A stretch of DNA of 64,000 nt. Source: UBA8079 sp965205535 (GTDB lineage Bacteria; Pseudomonadota; Alphaproteobacteria; UBA6615). The stretch covers positions 3,038,001-3,102,000 of the forward strand of contig CBDBHH010000005.1 of NCBI GenBank assembly GCA_965205535.1, in the 5' to 3' direction. A program made the position numbers and the translations under genes. Positions 14,348 to 22,623 of the stretch are shown here, piece by piece. How positions within the stretch are numbered: the first letter of the stretch is position 1; each line of letters starts with the position of its first letter. The notes beneath the pieces are model-generated. The model searched no databases and was not told where the DNA came from. It was given only the letters and a program-made list of their open reading frames with translations.

Positions 14348-15286
14348 ATGACCACACAAGTCTTCATCGATGGCGAGGTCGGCACGACCGGCCTGCAGAT
14401 CAACGAGCGGCTCTCGCCCCGCGCGGATATTTCGCTCATTCACCTGGGCGAGGGTGCGCGCAAGGACGCGGCTGCGCGCAAGGCGGCCCTGAATGATGCC
14501 GACGTGGCGATTCTGTGCCTGCCCGACGATGCGGCGCGGGAATCTGTCTCGCTGATCGATAGCGACACGGTGGTGATCGACGCCTCCACGGCCCACCGCG
14601 CCGTCGACGGCTGGGCCTATGGCTTTCCCGAGTATGACGCGGACCACCGGGATGCGATGCGGGCATCGACCCGGATCAGCAATCCGGGCTGCTATGCCTT
14701 GACCGCCGTGGCGATGCTCCACCCGCTGGTCGCGGGCGGCCTGGTCCCGGCCGACTATCCGGTCACGATCAACGCGGTGTCCGGCTATTCGGGCGGGGGC
14801 AAGTCGCTCATCGCGGCTTTCGAGGATCCGGCGGCTGACAATCACACTGACGCCACCCTCTACGCCTACGCGTTGGGCCTGCAGCACAAGCATATCCCCG
14901 AGATCACCCGCTGGGGCGGGCTCGCGCACGAACCGATTTTCGTGCCGTCGGTTGCGAGCTACTACAAGGGCATGCTGGTCCAGATACCGCTGGCGCTCTG
15001 GCATTTGCCGGGCACGCCGAGCGCGGCGGAACTGCACGCGGCGCTGGTGGACCACTATGACGGCGAGCGCTTCGTCGCCGTGGCCCCGCTGGAAGAGGGC
15101 GTGGCCACGCTCGATCCGGAAGCGCTGAACGGCACCAACGAGCTACGCCTCCATGTGCTCCACAACGACCAGAACGGACAGGCGGTGGTTGCGGGCGTGA
15201 TCGACAATCTGGGAAAAGGGGCGTCCGGACAGGCCGTCCAGACCCTCAACCTGCTGATCGGCGCCGATGAGGCCGAAGGACTTTAA
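14348..15286 (+). CDS. argC: N-acetyl-gamma-glutamyl-phosphate reductase (type 2)
   Basis: The 312-residue product has the short type-2 ArgC layout: an N-terminal nucleotide-binding start VFIDGEVGTTGLQINERL, DVAILCLPDDAARESVSL, the STAHR segment and the catalytic cysteine in RISNPGCYALTAVAML, then VSGYSGGGKSLIAAFED. It reduces N-acetylglutamyl phosphate to the semialdehyde with NADPH in arginine synthesis. In many alphaproteobacteria argC follows rplM-rpsI directly; here about 8 kb of other genes and an inserted element lie between. The carbonic anhydrase gene follows after 11 bases. Confidence 0.95.
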   Translation: MTTQVFIDGEVGTTGLQINERLSPRADISLIHLGEGARKDAAARKAALNDADVAILCLPDDAARESVSLIDSDTVVIDASTAHRAVDGWAYGFPEYDADHRDAMRASTRISNPGCYALTAVAMLHPLVAGGLVPADYPVTINAVSGYSGGGKSLIAAFEDPAADNHTDATLYAYALGLQHKHIPEITRWGGLAHEPIFVPSVASYYKGMLVQIPLALWHLPGTPSAAELHAALVDHYDGERFVAVAPLEEGVATLDPEALNGTNELRLHVLHNDQNGQAVVAGVIDNLGKGASGQAVQTLNLLIGADEAEGL

Positions 15287-15297
15287 GGAACAGATCC

Positions 15298-15852
15298 ATG
15301 ACCAACCCCGTCAAACCCTATCTCGGCGTCACGCCGACCATCGCCGATGATGTGTTCATCGCCGACAACGCCGCCGTCATCGGCGACGTGCATATCGGTG
15401 CGGGATCGAGCGTCTGGTATTCCTGCGTCATCCGCGGCGACGCCGGCAGCCATATCCGGATCGGCGAACGGGTGAATGTGCAAGACGGGACGGTGATCCA
15501 CCTTAACGGTGCCCGCGAGGATGGATCGGACCATATGCCGACCATCATCGGTGACGAGATCACCATTGGTCATTCGGCGTTGATCCACGCCTGCACCCTG
15601 CAGTCGCGCTGCTTCATCGGCATGCGTTCGGTGGTGCTGGATGGCGCGGTGGTCGAAACGGGCGCGATGGTTGCCGCCGGTGCTGTCGTGTCACCGGGCA
15701 AGGTCGTGAAGGCGGGTGAGCTGTGGGCCGGCATCCCGGCCAAGCCGCTGCGCGAGCTGCGCCAGGCGGAACTCGACTACTGGCCGGAGAGCGTCGCCAC
15801 CTACTGCCAGCTGGCCCAGAACCACATCAAGTCGGGCAACGGGGTAAAGTAG
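15298..15852 (+). CDS. Gamma-carbonic anhydrase family protein
   Basis: A 184-residue left-handed beta-helix protein with repeated hexapeptides (for example IADDVFIADNAAVIGDVHIG and GAVVETGAMVAAGAVVSPG). The three metal-binding histidines can be placed in VIHLN, IGHSALIHA. The C-terminal helix is QAELDYWPESVATYCQLAQN. The family (YrdA/PaaY/CaiE-like) forms trimers; carbonic anhydrase activity is shown for some members only. Eleven bases after argC and likely co-transcribed with it. Confidence 0.9.
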   Translation: MTNPVKPYLGVTPTIADDVFIADNAAVIGDVHIGAGSSVWYSCVIRGDAGSHIRIGERVNVQDGTVIHLNGAREDGSDHMPTIIGDEITIGHSALIHACTLQSRCFIGMRSVVLDGAVVETGAMVAAGAVVSPGKVVKAGELWAGIPAKPLRELRQAELDYWPESVATYCQLAQNHIKSGNGVK

Positions 15853-15865
15853 GGCGTTACGCCTT

Positions 15866-17680
15866 CTACTTCTCTTCCGCGTCCAGCCGCAGGCTGGCAT
15901 AGCTGCCCGGCGCGGCCTCGATCACCTTGAGCTTGCCGTCGCCCGGCACCCGGGCGTCGACCTGACCGCCGGCATTCTTTGCCAGCCACTTGCGCCATTC
16001 GGGCCACCATGATCCCGGGTTTTCCTTCGCACTCTCGAACCATTTGTCCGGGTCGGTCGGGTTCTTGGCGGCCGTCCAGTAGCCGTATTTCTCAACCGTC
16101 GGCGGGTTGACCACGCCGGCGATATGGCCCGAGCCCGCGAGGCAAAACTGCACCGGGCCTTTGTATATCTGGGTGGCCGCATAGGTCGATTTCCAGGGTG
16201 CTATATGGTCTTCCTTGGTCGATAGCATGAACACCGGCAGGTCCACCTTCGACAGATCGATCGGCACGCCGTCGAGCTCGATCCCGCCGGGCTCGATCAG
16301 CTTGTTCTCCTGGTACATTTTGCGCAGGTAGAAGCTGTGCATCTCGGCCGGCATGCGCGTTGAATCCGAGTTCCAGTAGAGGAGATCGAACGGGAAGGGT
16401 TCCTTGCCGAGCAGGTAATTGTGCACAACGAAGGACCAGATCAGGTCGTTGGCACGCAGCATGTTGAAGGTGGTCGCCATGGACGAGCCTTCGAGGACGC
16501 CGCCTTCGTCTTCCATGCGATCTTCCAGGGAATCGAGCTGTTCTTCGTCGATGAACACGCCCAGCTCGCCTGGCTCGGTGAAATCGGTCAGGGCCGTGAA
16601 GAAGGTCGCCGTCGTGAATCGCTTGTCCTTCTTCTCCGCCATATAGGCCAGCGTGCTGGCGGTGAGCGTGCCACCCAGGCAATAGCCGATGATGTTGGTT
16701 TCTTTCTCGCCGGTCGCCGCCTCGATGGCATCCAGTGCCGCGAGCGGGCCTTCGAGCATGTAATCCTCGAAGGATTTCTTCGCCAGCTTGCTGTCGGGAT
16801 TGACCCAGGAGACGACAAACACCGTCAGTCCCTGGTGCACGCACCAGCTGATGAACGAGTTCTTCGGCTGCAGATCGAGGATGTAATATTTGTTGATCCA
16901 GGGCGGGACAATCAGCAGCGGGCGCCGGTCGACTTTTTTCGTGGCCGGTTCGAACTGGATCAGCTGCATCAGATCGTTCTGATAGACGACCTTGCCCGGC
17001 GTGACCGCGATGTTTTCGCCCATGGTGAAGGCTGTCTCGTCGGTCTGGCGGATGCGGAGCTGGCCGTCGCCGCGCTCCATGTCGTCGAGCAGGTTTTCCA
17101 GCCCCTTGAGCAGGTTTTCGCCGCCGGACTCCACGGTCGCCCGGATGACTTCGGGGTTGGTCATCAGGAAATTGGTCGGCGCCAGCGCGTCGACGAACTG
17201 GCGGGTATAGAAATCCACCTTCTTGGCGGTCTTGTCGTCGAGGCCATCGACCTCGCGCACGGTGTTGGTCAACCAGCGCGACGAGAGCAGGTAGGACTGC
17301 TTGATATAGTCGAAGACAACGCTTTCATCCCATTCGGAATCGCGGAAACGGCGGTCTTCGCGCTCGGGGGTGTGCATGGGATCGACCTCGGCACCCATCA
17401 TCTTCTGGGTCGTGGTCTGCCACAGGCTCATATAGTCCTGCCAAAGCTGGAACTGGGCCTGCATGAGCTGCGCGGGATTGGCCATCATTTGCTGAGTCAG
17501 CTCGATGAAAGCCGACCCGACATTCAGTGGATCTGCCATCCCCATGCTGCCGGATTGGTTCGAAAGGAACGCCTTCACGAGCGTTTGGCTGCGCTCCGCA
17601 ATGTTCGCCATCGAGGCGGCAAGGGCTTCGGGATCCGACGCCTGATTGCCGGCATTGTCCGCATTTTGTTGATCAGCCAT
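15866..17680 (-). CDS. phaC: Class I poly(3-hydroxyalkanoate) synthase
   Basis: A 604-residue PhaC, the usual length for class I. The lipase-like box GYCLGG carries the catalytic Cys334; the partner Asp sits in TKEDHIAPWKST and the His in AGSGHIAGVVNPP. Conserved PWINKYYILDLQPKNSF and LLYWNSDSTRMP are also present. It polymerises hydroxyacyl-CoA into carbon-storage granules. No phaA, phaB, phaP or phaR gene is next to it in this window. It is convergent with the carbonic anhydrase gene (13 bases apart) and divergent from an OmpA-like lipoprotein gene; the 217-base gap contains TGC-rich motifs. Confidence 0.95.
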   Translation of the reverse strand: MADQQNADNAGNQASDPEALAASMANIAERSQTLVKAFLSNQSGSMGMADPLNVGSAFIELTQQMMANPAQLMQAQFQLWQDYMSLWQTTTQKMMGAEVDPMHTPEREDRRFRDSEWDESVVFDYIKQSYLLSSRWLTNTVREVDGLDDKTAKKVDFYTRQFVDALAPTNFLMTNPEVIRATVESGGENLLKGLENLLDDMERGDGQLRIRQTDETAFTMGENIAVTPGKVVYQNDLMQLIQFEPATKKVDRRPLLIVPPWINKYYILDLQPKNSFISWCVHQGLTVFVVSWVNPDSKLAKKSFEDYMLEGPLAALDAIEAATGEKETNIIGYCLGGTLTASTLAYMAEKKDKRFTTATFFTALTDFTEPGELGVFIDEEQLDSLEDRMEDEGGVLEGSSMATTFNMLRANDLIWSFVVHNYLLGKEPFPFDLLYWNSDSTRMPAEMHSFYLRKMYQENKLIEPGGIELDGVPIDLSKVDLPVFMLSTKEDHIAPWKSTYAATQIYKGPVQFCLAGSGHIAGVVNPPTVEKYGYWTAAKNPTDPDKWFESAKENPGSWWPEWRKWLAKNAGGQVDARVPGDGKLKVIEAAPGSYASLRLDAEEK

Positions 17681-17897
17681 CCGCCAATCCTCTATAGCTT
17701 CAATGTTTTTTGCGATTCGCAGTCGTTGCTAGGCGCTTGATCCAACGCAGTCGAACGGGGTAAATGATTCTCGTTCGATCGCTTTTGGTGCAGTCAGACC
17801 CGAAAATATGTTGCACTGCACAAAAGATCAAGCGAGTAGACGCGGCCCGCACGATTCGTGCAATGCCGCGATTGAGTGCCATGAGGGGTGCAAGCAG

Positions 17898-18914
17898 ATG
17901 AAGTCCGGATCAAATAAATATGCGCGTCAGGCGCTGCCGCTTGTTTTCGTATTTGCGCTGGTGAGTTGTTCCTTCGTCGACGATGTGACGAGCATTTTCG
18001 ACGACGATGAGCCTGCCACGCAGACGGCGTCTGATCGAGGCGTGCGTGACCGCAGTGAAGCTGAGCGTACGACCGCAAATGATTCCAGCACCCCATCGCT
18101 GACCAGCGTTCCCAGCCGGCCCGAAGTGGCAGCGCCGACCAATCGTGAGCGCGTGGTTGAGGGTCTGATCTCTGACCGTGAGAATGCGCGCTACACCGAT
18201 GAGGCAATCCGTCTTCAGGGTTCGACACGCGCGGCAACGCAGAGCGCTTCGCGCCCGGCCGCACAAGCTACACCGGCGCCCGGCGCCGTCGTTGCGGCAC
18301 CCGCACCGGTGACCGCGACAGCCAGTCCGCCGCCGCAGCCGCCGGTCATTCCGGCTCCGCAAGCCACTGTGCCTGCCGTTGTACCGGCCCCGGTCGCGCG
18401 GCCTTCAATTCCGCCGGCACCTGTGGTGCAGCCTGTCATTCAGCCCCGTCCGACCGCACCGGCCCCGCAGCTGGCCGCTGCCCACAGCCCCTCGGTCATC
18501 GTGGATACGAGTGCGATTGGTGGCGGTGGCTACGTGCCGGCTTCCGCGCGCGTTGGCCTCGAGACCCAGGTCGCCACGATCCAGTTCAACCGCAGCTCGG
18601 CCAATCTCAGTGCGCGCGACCGGCAGATCCTCGCCACGGTCGCCGCGGCGCAGCGCAGCGATGATGCCAACGTGCTCGTTGTCGGCCATGCCAGCAGCCG
18701 CACAAAGCAGCTGTCGAAGGATCGCCACGAGGTGGTGAATTTCCAGGTCTCCTTCAAGCGTGCAAACGCCGTCGCCCAGGCGCTTATCCAGGCAGGTGTG
18801 CCGTCGAACCGGGTTACGGTTGAGGCCGTTTCGGATGATCAGCCGGTCTATTCGGAATCGATGCCGAACGGCGAAGCCGGTAATCGCCGCACCGAGATTT
18901 TCTTCATCCGTTAA
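17898..18914 (+). CDS. OmpA-family outer-membrane lipoprotein
   Basis: From ATG 17898 (GAGGGG about 9 bases upstream) the product is 338 residues. The N-terminus has a signal ending in LVSC, a good lipobox, so lipidation is expected. A middle region of about 120 residues is a Pro/Ala/Val-rich linker (for example APAPVTATASPPPQPPVIPA), suited to spanning the periplasm. The C-terminal domain (from about residue 225: ATIQFNRSSANLSARDRQIL, then VLVVGHASSRTK, ending in NRRTEIFFIR) is an OmpA-like peptidoglycan-binding fold. It should tether the outer membrane to the cell wall. A longer frame from 17808 lacks a sensible signal and is rejected. Confidence 0.88.
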   Translation: MKSGSNKYARQALPLVFVFALVSCSFVDDVTSIFDDDEPATQTASDRGVRDRSEAERTTANDSSTPSLTSVPSRPEVAAPTNRERVVEGLISDRENARYTDEAIRLQGSTRAATQSASRPAAQATPAPGAVVAAPAPVTATASPPPQPPVIPAPQATVPAVVPAPVARPSIPPAPVVQPVIQPRPTAPAPQLAAAHSPSVIVDTSAIGGGGYVPASARVGLETQVATIQFNRSSANLSARDRQILATVAAAQRSDDANVLVVGHASSRTKQLSKDRHEVVNFQVSFKRANAVAQALIQAGVPSNRVTVEAVSDDQPVYSESMPNGEAGNRRTEIFFIR

Positions 18915-19027
18915 TTCGGTGGAAAAGGGCCTCGCACGCCCGCCTCAAGGACTGTAAAAGAATGCGCGGCGTTGCCTTTGGCGGCGTCGATACCTGTTGA
19001 TCCGAAACCCGAACCCGGACTGGACCC

Positions 19028-20260
19028 ATGCAAACGGAATTCCACCGCATCAAGCGGTTGCCGCCCTACGTATTTGCCGAAGTGAATGCGATGAAGGCGG
19101 CTGCCCGTGCGGCTGGGGCCGACATAATCGATTTCGGCATGGGCAATCCCGATCTGCCGACGCCGCCGCACATCGTCGAGAAACTGGTCGAGGCGGTGCA
19201 GGATCCGCGTACCCACCGCTATTCCAATTCACGGGGAATTCCGGGGCTGCGCAAGGCGCTGTCGGGCTATTACGCGCGCCGTTTTGGGGTCGAGATCGAC
19301 CCTGAGCGCGAGGCCATCGTCACCATCGGGTCCAAGGAAGGCCTGACCAACCTTGCGCAGGCCATCACCGGCCCGGGCGATGTGATGCTGGTCCCGAACC
19401 CTTCCTACCCGATCCATCAATTCGGTTTCATCATCGCCGACGGCACCGTGCGTTACCTGCCCGTGAGGCCGGATGACGAGTTCCTGGTCGCGCTGGAACG
19501 TGCCGTGCTGCATTCCCAGCCCAAGCCCGTGGCGCTCGTCCTGTGCTACCCGGCCAACCCCACATCGGTGACCGCGGATCTGGATTTCTATGCGCGGGTT
19601 GTCGATTTTTGCCGCACCCATGAGATCATCGTCTTGTCGGATCTGGCCTATGCCGAGATCTACTTCGACGATAATCCGCCACCGTCAATCCTGCAGGTGC
19701 CCGGTGCAAAGGATGTGGCGGTCGAGTTTACGTCGTTGAGCAAGACCTACTCGATGCCCGGCTGGCGTATAGGGTTCGCGGCAGGCAATCCGCAACTCAT
19801 CGCTGCGCTCGCCCGGGTCAAAAGCTATCTCGACTATGGCGCGTTCACGCCGATCCAGGTGGCCGCGACCACAGCCTTGAACGGCCCGCAGGATTGCGTC
19901 GAGGAAACCCGCGCCATCTATCGCGAACGCCGCGATGTTTTGGTCGAGGGCCTGACGCGTGCCGGCTGGGACGTGCCGACCCCGAGCGCCAGCATGTATA
20001 TCTGGGCGCCGATCCCCGAACCCTTTACGTCGCTCGGCAGCATCACCTTTTCCAAACTCCTGTTGAAACATGCCCATGTCGCGGTCTCGCCGGGCCTCGG
20101 CTTCGGCGAATATGGCGACGGCCATGTGCGCATCGCGCTGGTCGAGAACACCCAGCGGATTCGCCAGGCCACGCGCAGTATTCGCCAGCTCTTTGCCGAT
20201 CCGGACAAGGCGCTGGCCGAGGTGGGTGACGCCGCGCAAATGTCCATCGCCGCCAAGTAA
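19028..20260 (+). CDS. Class I/II PLP aminotransferase (AlaC / LL-DAP aminotransferase-like)
   Basis: A 410-residue fold-type I aminotransferase. It has IIDFGMGNPDLPTPPHIVEK near the start, YSNSRGIPGLRKAL, YPANPTSVTADLDFY, the PLP lysine in EFTSLSKTYSMPGWRIGFA and the C-terminal arginine of VRIALVENTQRIRQA. Family members with this pattern are annotated as glutamate-pyruvate transaminases (AlaC) or LL-diaminopimelate aminotransferases; the substrate cannot be settled from motifs. It precedes homoserine dehydrogenase by 26 bases and is probably co-transcribed with it, so an amino-acid biosynthetic role is expected. Confidence 0.9.
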   Translation: MQTEFHRIKRLPPYVFAEVNAMKAAARAAGADIIDFGMGNPDLPTPPHIVEKLVEAVQDPRTHRYSNSRGIPGLRKALSGYYARRFGVEIDPEREAIVTIGSKEGLTNLAQAITGPGDVMLVPNPSYPIHQFGFIIADGTVRYLPVRPDDEFLVALERAVLHSQPKPVALVLCYPANPTSVTADLDFYARVVDFCRTHEIIVLSDLAYAEIYFDDNPPPSILQVPGAKDVAVEFTSLSKTYSMPGWRIGFAAGNPQLIAALARVKSYLDYGAFTPIQVAATTALNGPQDCVEETRAIYRERRDVLVEGLTRAGWDVPTPSASMYIWAPIPEPFTSLGSITFSKLLLKHAHVAVSPGLGFGEYGDGHVRIALVENTQRIRQATRSIRQLFADPDKALAEVGDAAQMSIAAK

Positions 20261-20286
20261 CCGCCGTCAGGTAACCGAGGTCAGTC

Positions 20287-21582
20287 ATGTCGAATTCACT
20301 GCGTATCGCGATTGCGGGTCTGGGAACGGTCGGTGCGGGGACCGTTCAGGTCTTGACGGAACATCGCGACCTGATCGCCCAACGGGGCGGTCGGTCGGTC
20401 GATATCGTCGCGGTGTCTGCGAAGAGCCGGACCAGGGATCGCGGGGTCAGTCTCGACGCCTATGACTGGTATGACGATCCGGTCGCGATGGCCCGGGATG
20501 CGGATGTGGACGTCGTCCTCGAGTTGATCGGTGGGGAAGACGGGCCGGCCAAGGCCGTTTGCGAGGCGGCGGTCGCCGCGGGGCGTCACGTCGTGACGGC
20601 GAACAAGGCATTGGTGGCCGTGCATGGCGGCGCGCTGGCGATGGCGGCAGAGACGGCCGGGGTGTCCCTCAACTACGAAGCGGCGATTGCCGGCGGCATC
20701 CCCATCGTCAAGGCGCTGCGCGAGGGGCTCGCGGCCAACGCGGTGACGCGGGTCTACGGTATCCTCAACGGCACCTGCAACTACATCCTGACCGAGATGC
20801 GTGAGGAACGCCTGTCCTATGAAACAGTGCTGGCCGACGCACAAAAGCTCGGCTACGCCGAAGCCGAACCGAGCGTGGACGTGGACGGCATCGACGCGGC
20901 GCACAAGCTGGCACTTCTCGCCAGCCTGGCCTTCGGGACGAAGGTGAATTTCGCCGGTGTGTATACCGAGGGCATTCGCAAGGTCGCGCTCGAGGATATC
21001 GATTACGCGGAGGAATTTGGCTACCGGATCAAGCTCCTCGGCAGCGCGCGCATGACCGAGCACGGTCTCGAACAGCGGGTCTACCCCTGCATGGTCAGCA
21101 AGGATGCGCCGATCGCCCATGTCGAGGGGGCTTACAACGCTGTCGTGGCCCATGGCGATTTTGTTGACGACACCCTGTATCAGGGACGTGGTGCCGGGGC
21201 AGGACCGACCGCGTCCGCCGTGGTGGCCGATGTCATAGATGTGGCGCGCGGGTTCGCCGTGTCGACATTCGGCGTGCCGGCCGGATCATTGTCGGATGCC
21301 GACGCCGCACCGATCGAACGCCATCGCGGTGCCTACTACATCCGTTTGATGGTCTCTGATGAGCCCGGTGTGATCGCGGCGGTGACGGCGGTGTTCCGCG
21401 ACGAGGGCGTGTCGATCGGATCGATGCTGCAGCGCGGGCGTTCCCGGACCGAGGCGGTGCCGGTCGTTCTGACCACCCATGAATGCGAAGAGGCGGCCAT
21501 GCGGCGTACGCTTGAGCGCATTGAGGCATTGGATTCCGTTGTCGAAGAGCCGACAATGATCAGAATCGAATCACTGGACTAA
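20287..21582 (+). CDS. hom: Homoserine dehydrogenase
   Basis: The 431-residue enzyme has the NAD(P)-binding GLGTVGAGT at its start, the TANKALVAVHG and GGIPIVKALREGL segments, the YGILNGTCNYILTEM signature with AEAEPSVDVDGIDAAHKL, and a C-terminal ACT domain (about residues 350-425, YYIRLMVSDEPGVIAAVTAV). It converts aspartate semialdehyde to homoserine for threonine and methionine synthesis; the ACT domain suggests feedback control. The product feeds the metY step encoded at 1.9 kb. The order aminotransferase-hom-glpX-recJ is common in alphaproteobacteria. Confidence 0.96.
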   Translation: MSNSLRIAIAGLGTVGAGTVQVLTEHRDLIAQRGGRSVDIVAVSAKSRTRDRGVSLDAYDWYDDPVAMARDADVDVVLELIGGEDGPAKAVCEAAVAAGRHVVTANKALVAVHGGALAMAAETAGVSLNYEAAIAGGIPIVKALREGLAANAVTRVYGILNGTCNYILTEMREERLSYETVLADAQKLGYAEAEPSVDVDGIDAAHKLALLASLAFGTKVNFAGVYTEGIRKVALEDIDYAEEFGYRIKLLGSARMTEHGLEQRVYPCMVSKDAPIAHVEGAYNAVVAHGDFVDDTLYQGRGAGAGPTASAVVADVIDVARGFAVSTFGVPAGSLSDADAAPIERHRGAYYIRLMVSDEPGVIAAVTAVFRDEGVSIGSMLQRGRSRTEAVPVVLTTHECEEAAMRRTLERIEALDSVVEEPTMIRIESLD

Positions 21583-21632
21583 ACAAGGCCGGTTTTCAGG
21601 CCATTTGAACGAACACGAAAGAGGGGGGTTTC

Positions 21633-22616
21633 ATGACCAGCCAATCAGAGGCGGTGATGGACCGCAACATGGCAATCGAGGCGGTCCGGGTGACTGAAGC
21701 CGCCGCCATTGCAGCAGAGAAATGGGTCGGACGCGGCGACGAACGCGAAGCGGATGCCGCGGCGGTCGACGCGATGCGCACGGCGCTTAACCGTCTCAAC
21801 ATCGACGGCACCGTCGTCATCGGTGAGGGTGAGCGCGACGAAGCGCCGATGCTGTATATCGGCGAGAAAGTCGGCGCGGGCGGCCCGAAGATCGATATCG
21901 CACTCGATCCGCTCGAAGGCACCACGATCACGGCCAAGGCCAACGAGAACGCGCTGGCGGTGCTGGCGCTGGCGCCGGATGGTGATTTCCTGAACGCCCC
22001 CGACGTGTATATGGAAAAGATCGCGGTTGGCGGCGGTTACGAAGAAGGCATCGTCGATATTTCGGCACCGCCGGCGGAAAACCTCAACCGGCTGGCGGCT
22101 GCACGTGCCTGCGATGTCGGCGATCTGACGGTCTGCATCCTGGACCGGCCCCGCCATGAAGAACTGATCGGTGCGGTTCGTGCCGCGGGCGCGCGCATTT
22201 TCCTGATCTCCGACGGAGATATCTTCGGCGTCATGGCGACGTCCGATCCCGATAGCGGGATCGACATGTATCTCGGCAGCGGCGGCGCGCCGGAAGGTGT
22301 GCTCGCGGCGGCGGCGCTGCAGAGCATCGGCGGCCAGATTCAGGGCAAGCTCCTGTTCCGCAACGACGACGAGATCGGGCGTGCGCGCAAGCTCGGCATC
22401 GAGGATCTCGACCGGGTCTACAACCGTGACGACCTTGCCTCGGGCGATGTGATTTTCGCGGCCACGGGCGTGACCGACGGCGCGATGGTAAAGGGCGTAC
22501 GCAAGTTCCCGGGCGGGTGCGAGACCCACTCGATCGTCATGCGGTCGGTCACGGGAACCGTGCGCGAGGCCATCACCAAGCATAATTTCACCCGCAAGCC
22601 CGGTTGGAACGACTGA
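21633..22616 (+). CDS. glpX: Class II fructose-1,6-bisphosphatase
   Basis: A 327-residue GlpX-type enzyme: an N-terminal AAIAAEKWVGRGDEREADAA block, the metal-site IGEGERDEAPMLYIGEKVG and the IDIALDPLEGTTITAK motif, plus DMYLGSGGAPEGVLAAAAL. It hydrolyses fructose bisphosphate to fructose-6-phosphate in gluconeogenesis. It starts 50 bases after hom and ends 7 bases before recJ, so it is likely in the same transcript as both. Confidence 0.96.
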   Translation: MTSQSEAVMDRNMAIEAVRVTEAAAIAAEKWVGRGDEREADAAAVDAMRTALNRLNIDGTVVIGEGERDEAPMLYIGEKVGAGGPKIDIALDPLEGTTITAKANENALAVLALAPDGDFLNAPDVYMEKIAVGGGYEEGIVDISAPPAENLNRLAAARACDVGDLTVCILDRPRHEELIGAVRAAGARIFLISDGDIFGVMATSDPDSGIDMYLGSGGAPEGVLAAAALQSIGGQIQGKLLFRNDDEIGRARKLGIEDLDRVYNRDDLASGDVIFAATGVTDGAMVKGVRKFPGGCETHSIVMRSVTGTVREAITKHNFTRKPGWND

Positions 22617-22623
22617 TCCTAAA

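Noticed and set aside
16421..17740. 439-aa open frame antisense to phaC
   Set aside because: A shadow of the PHA synthase, His/Arg/Gly-rich with no recognisable domain.
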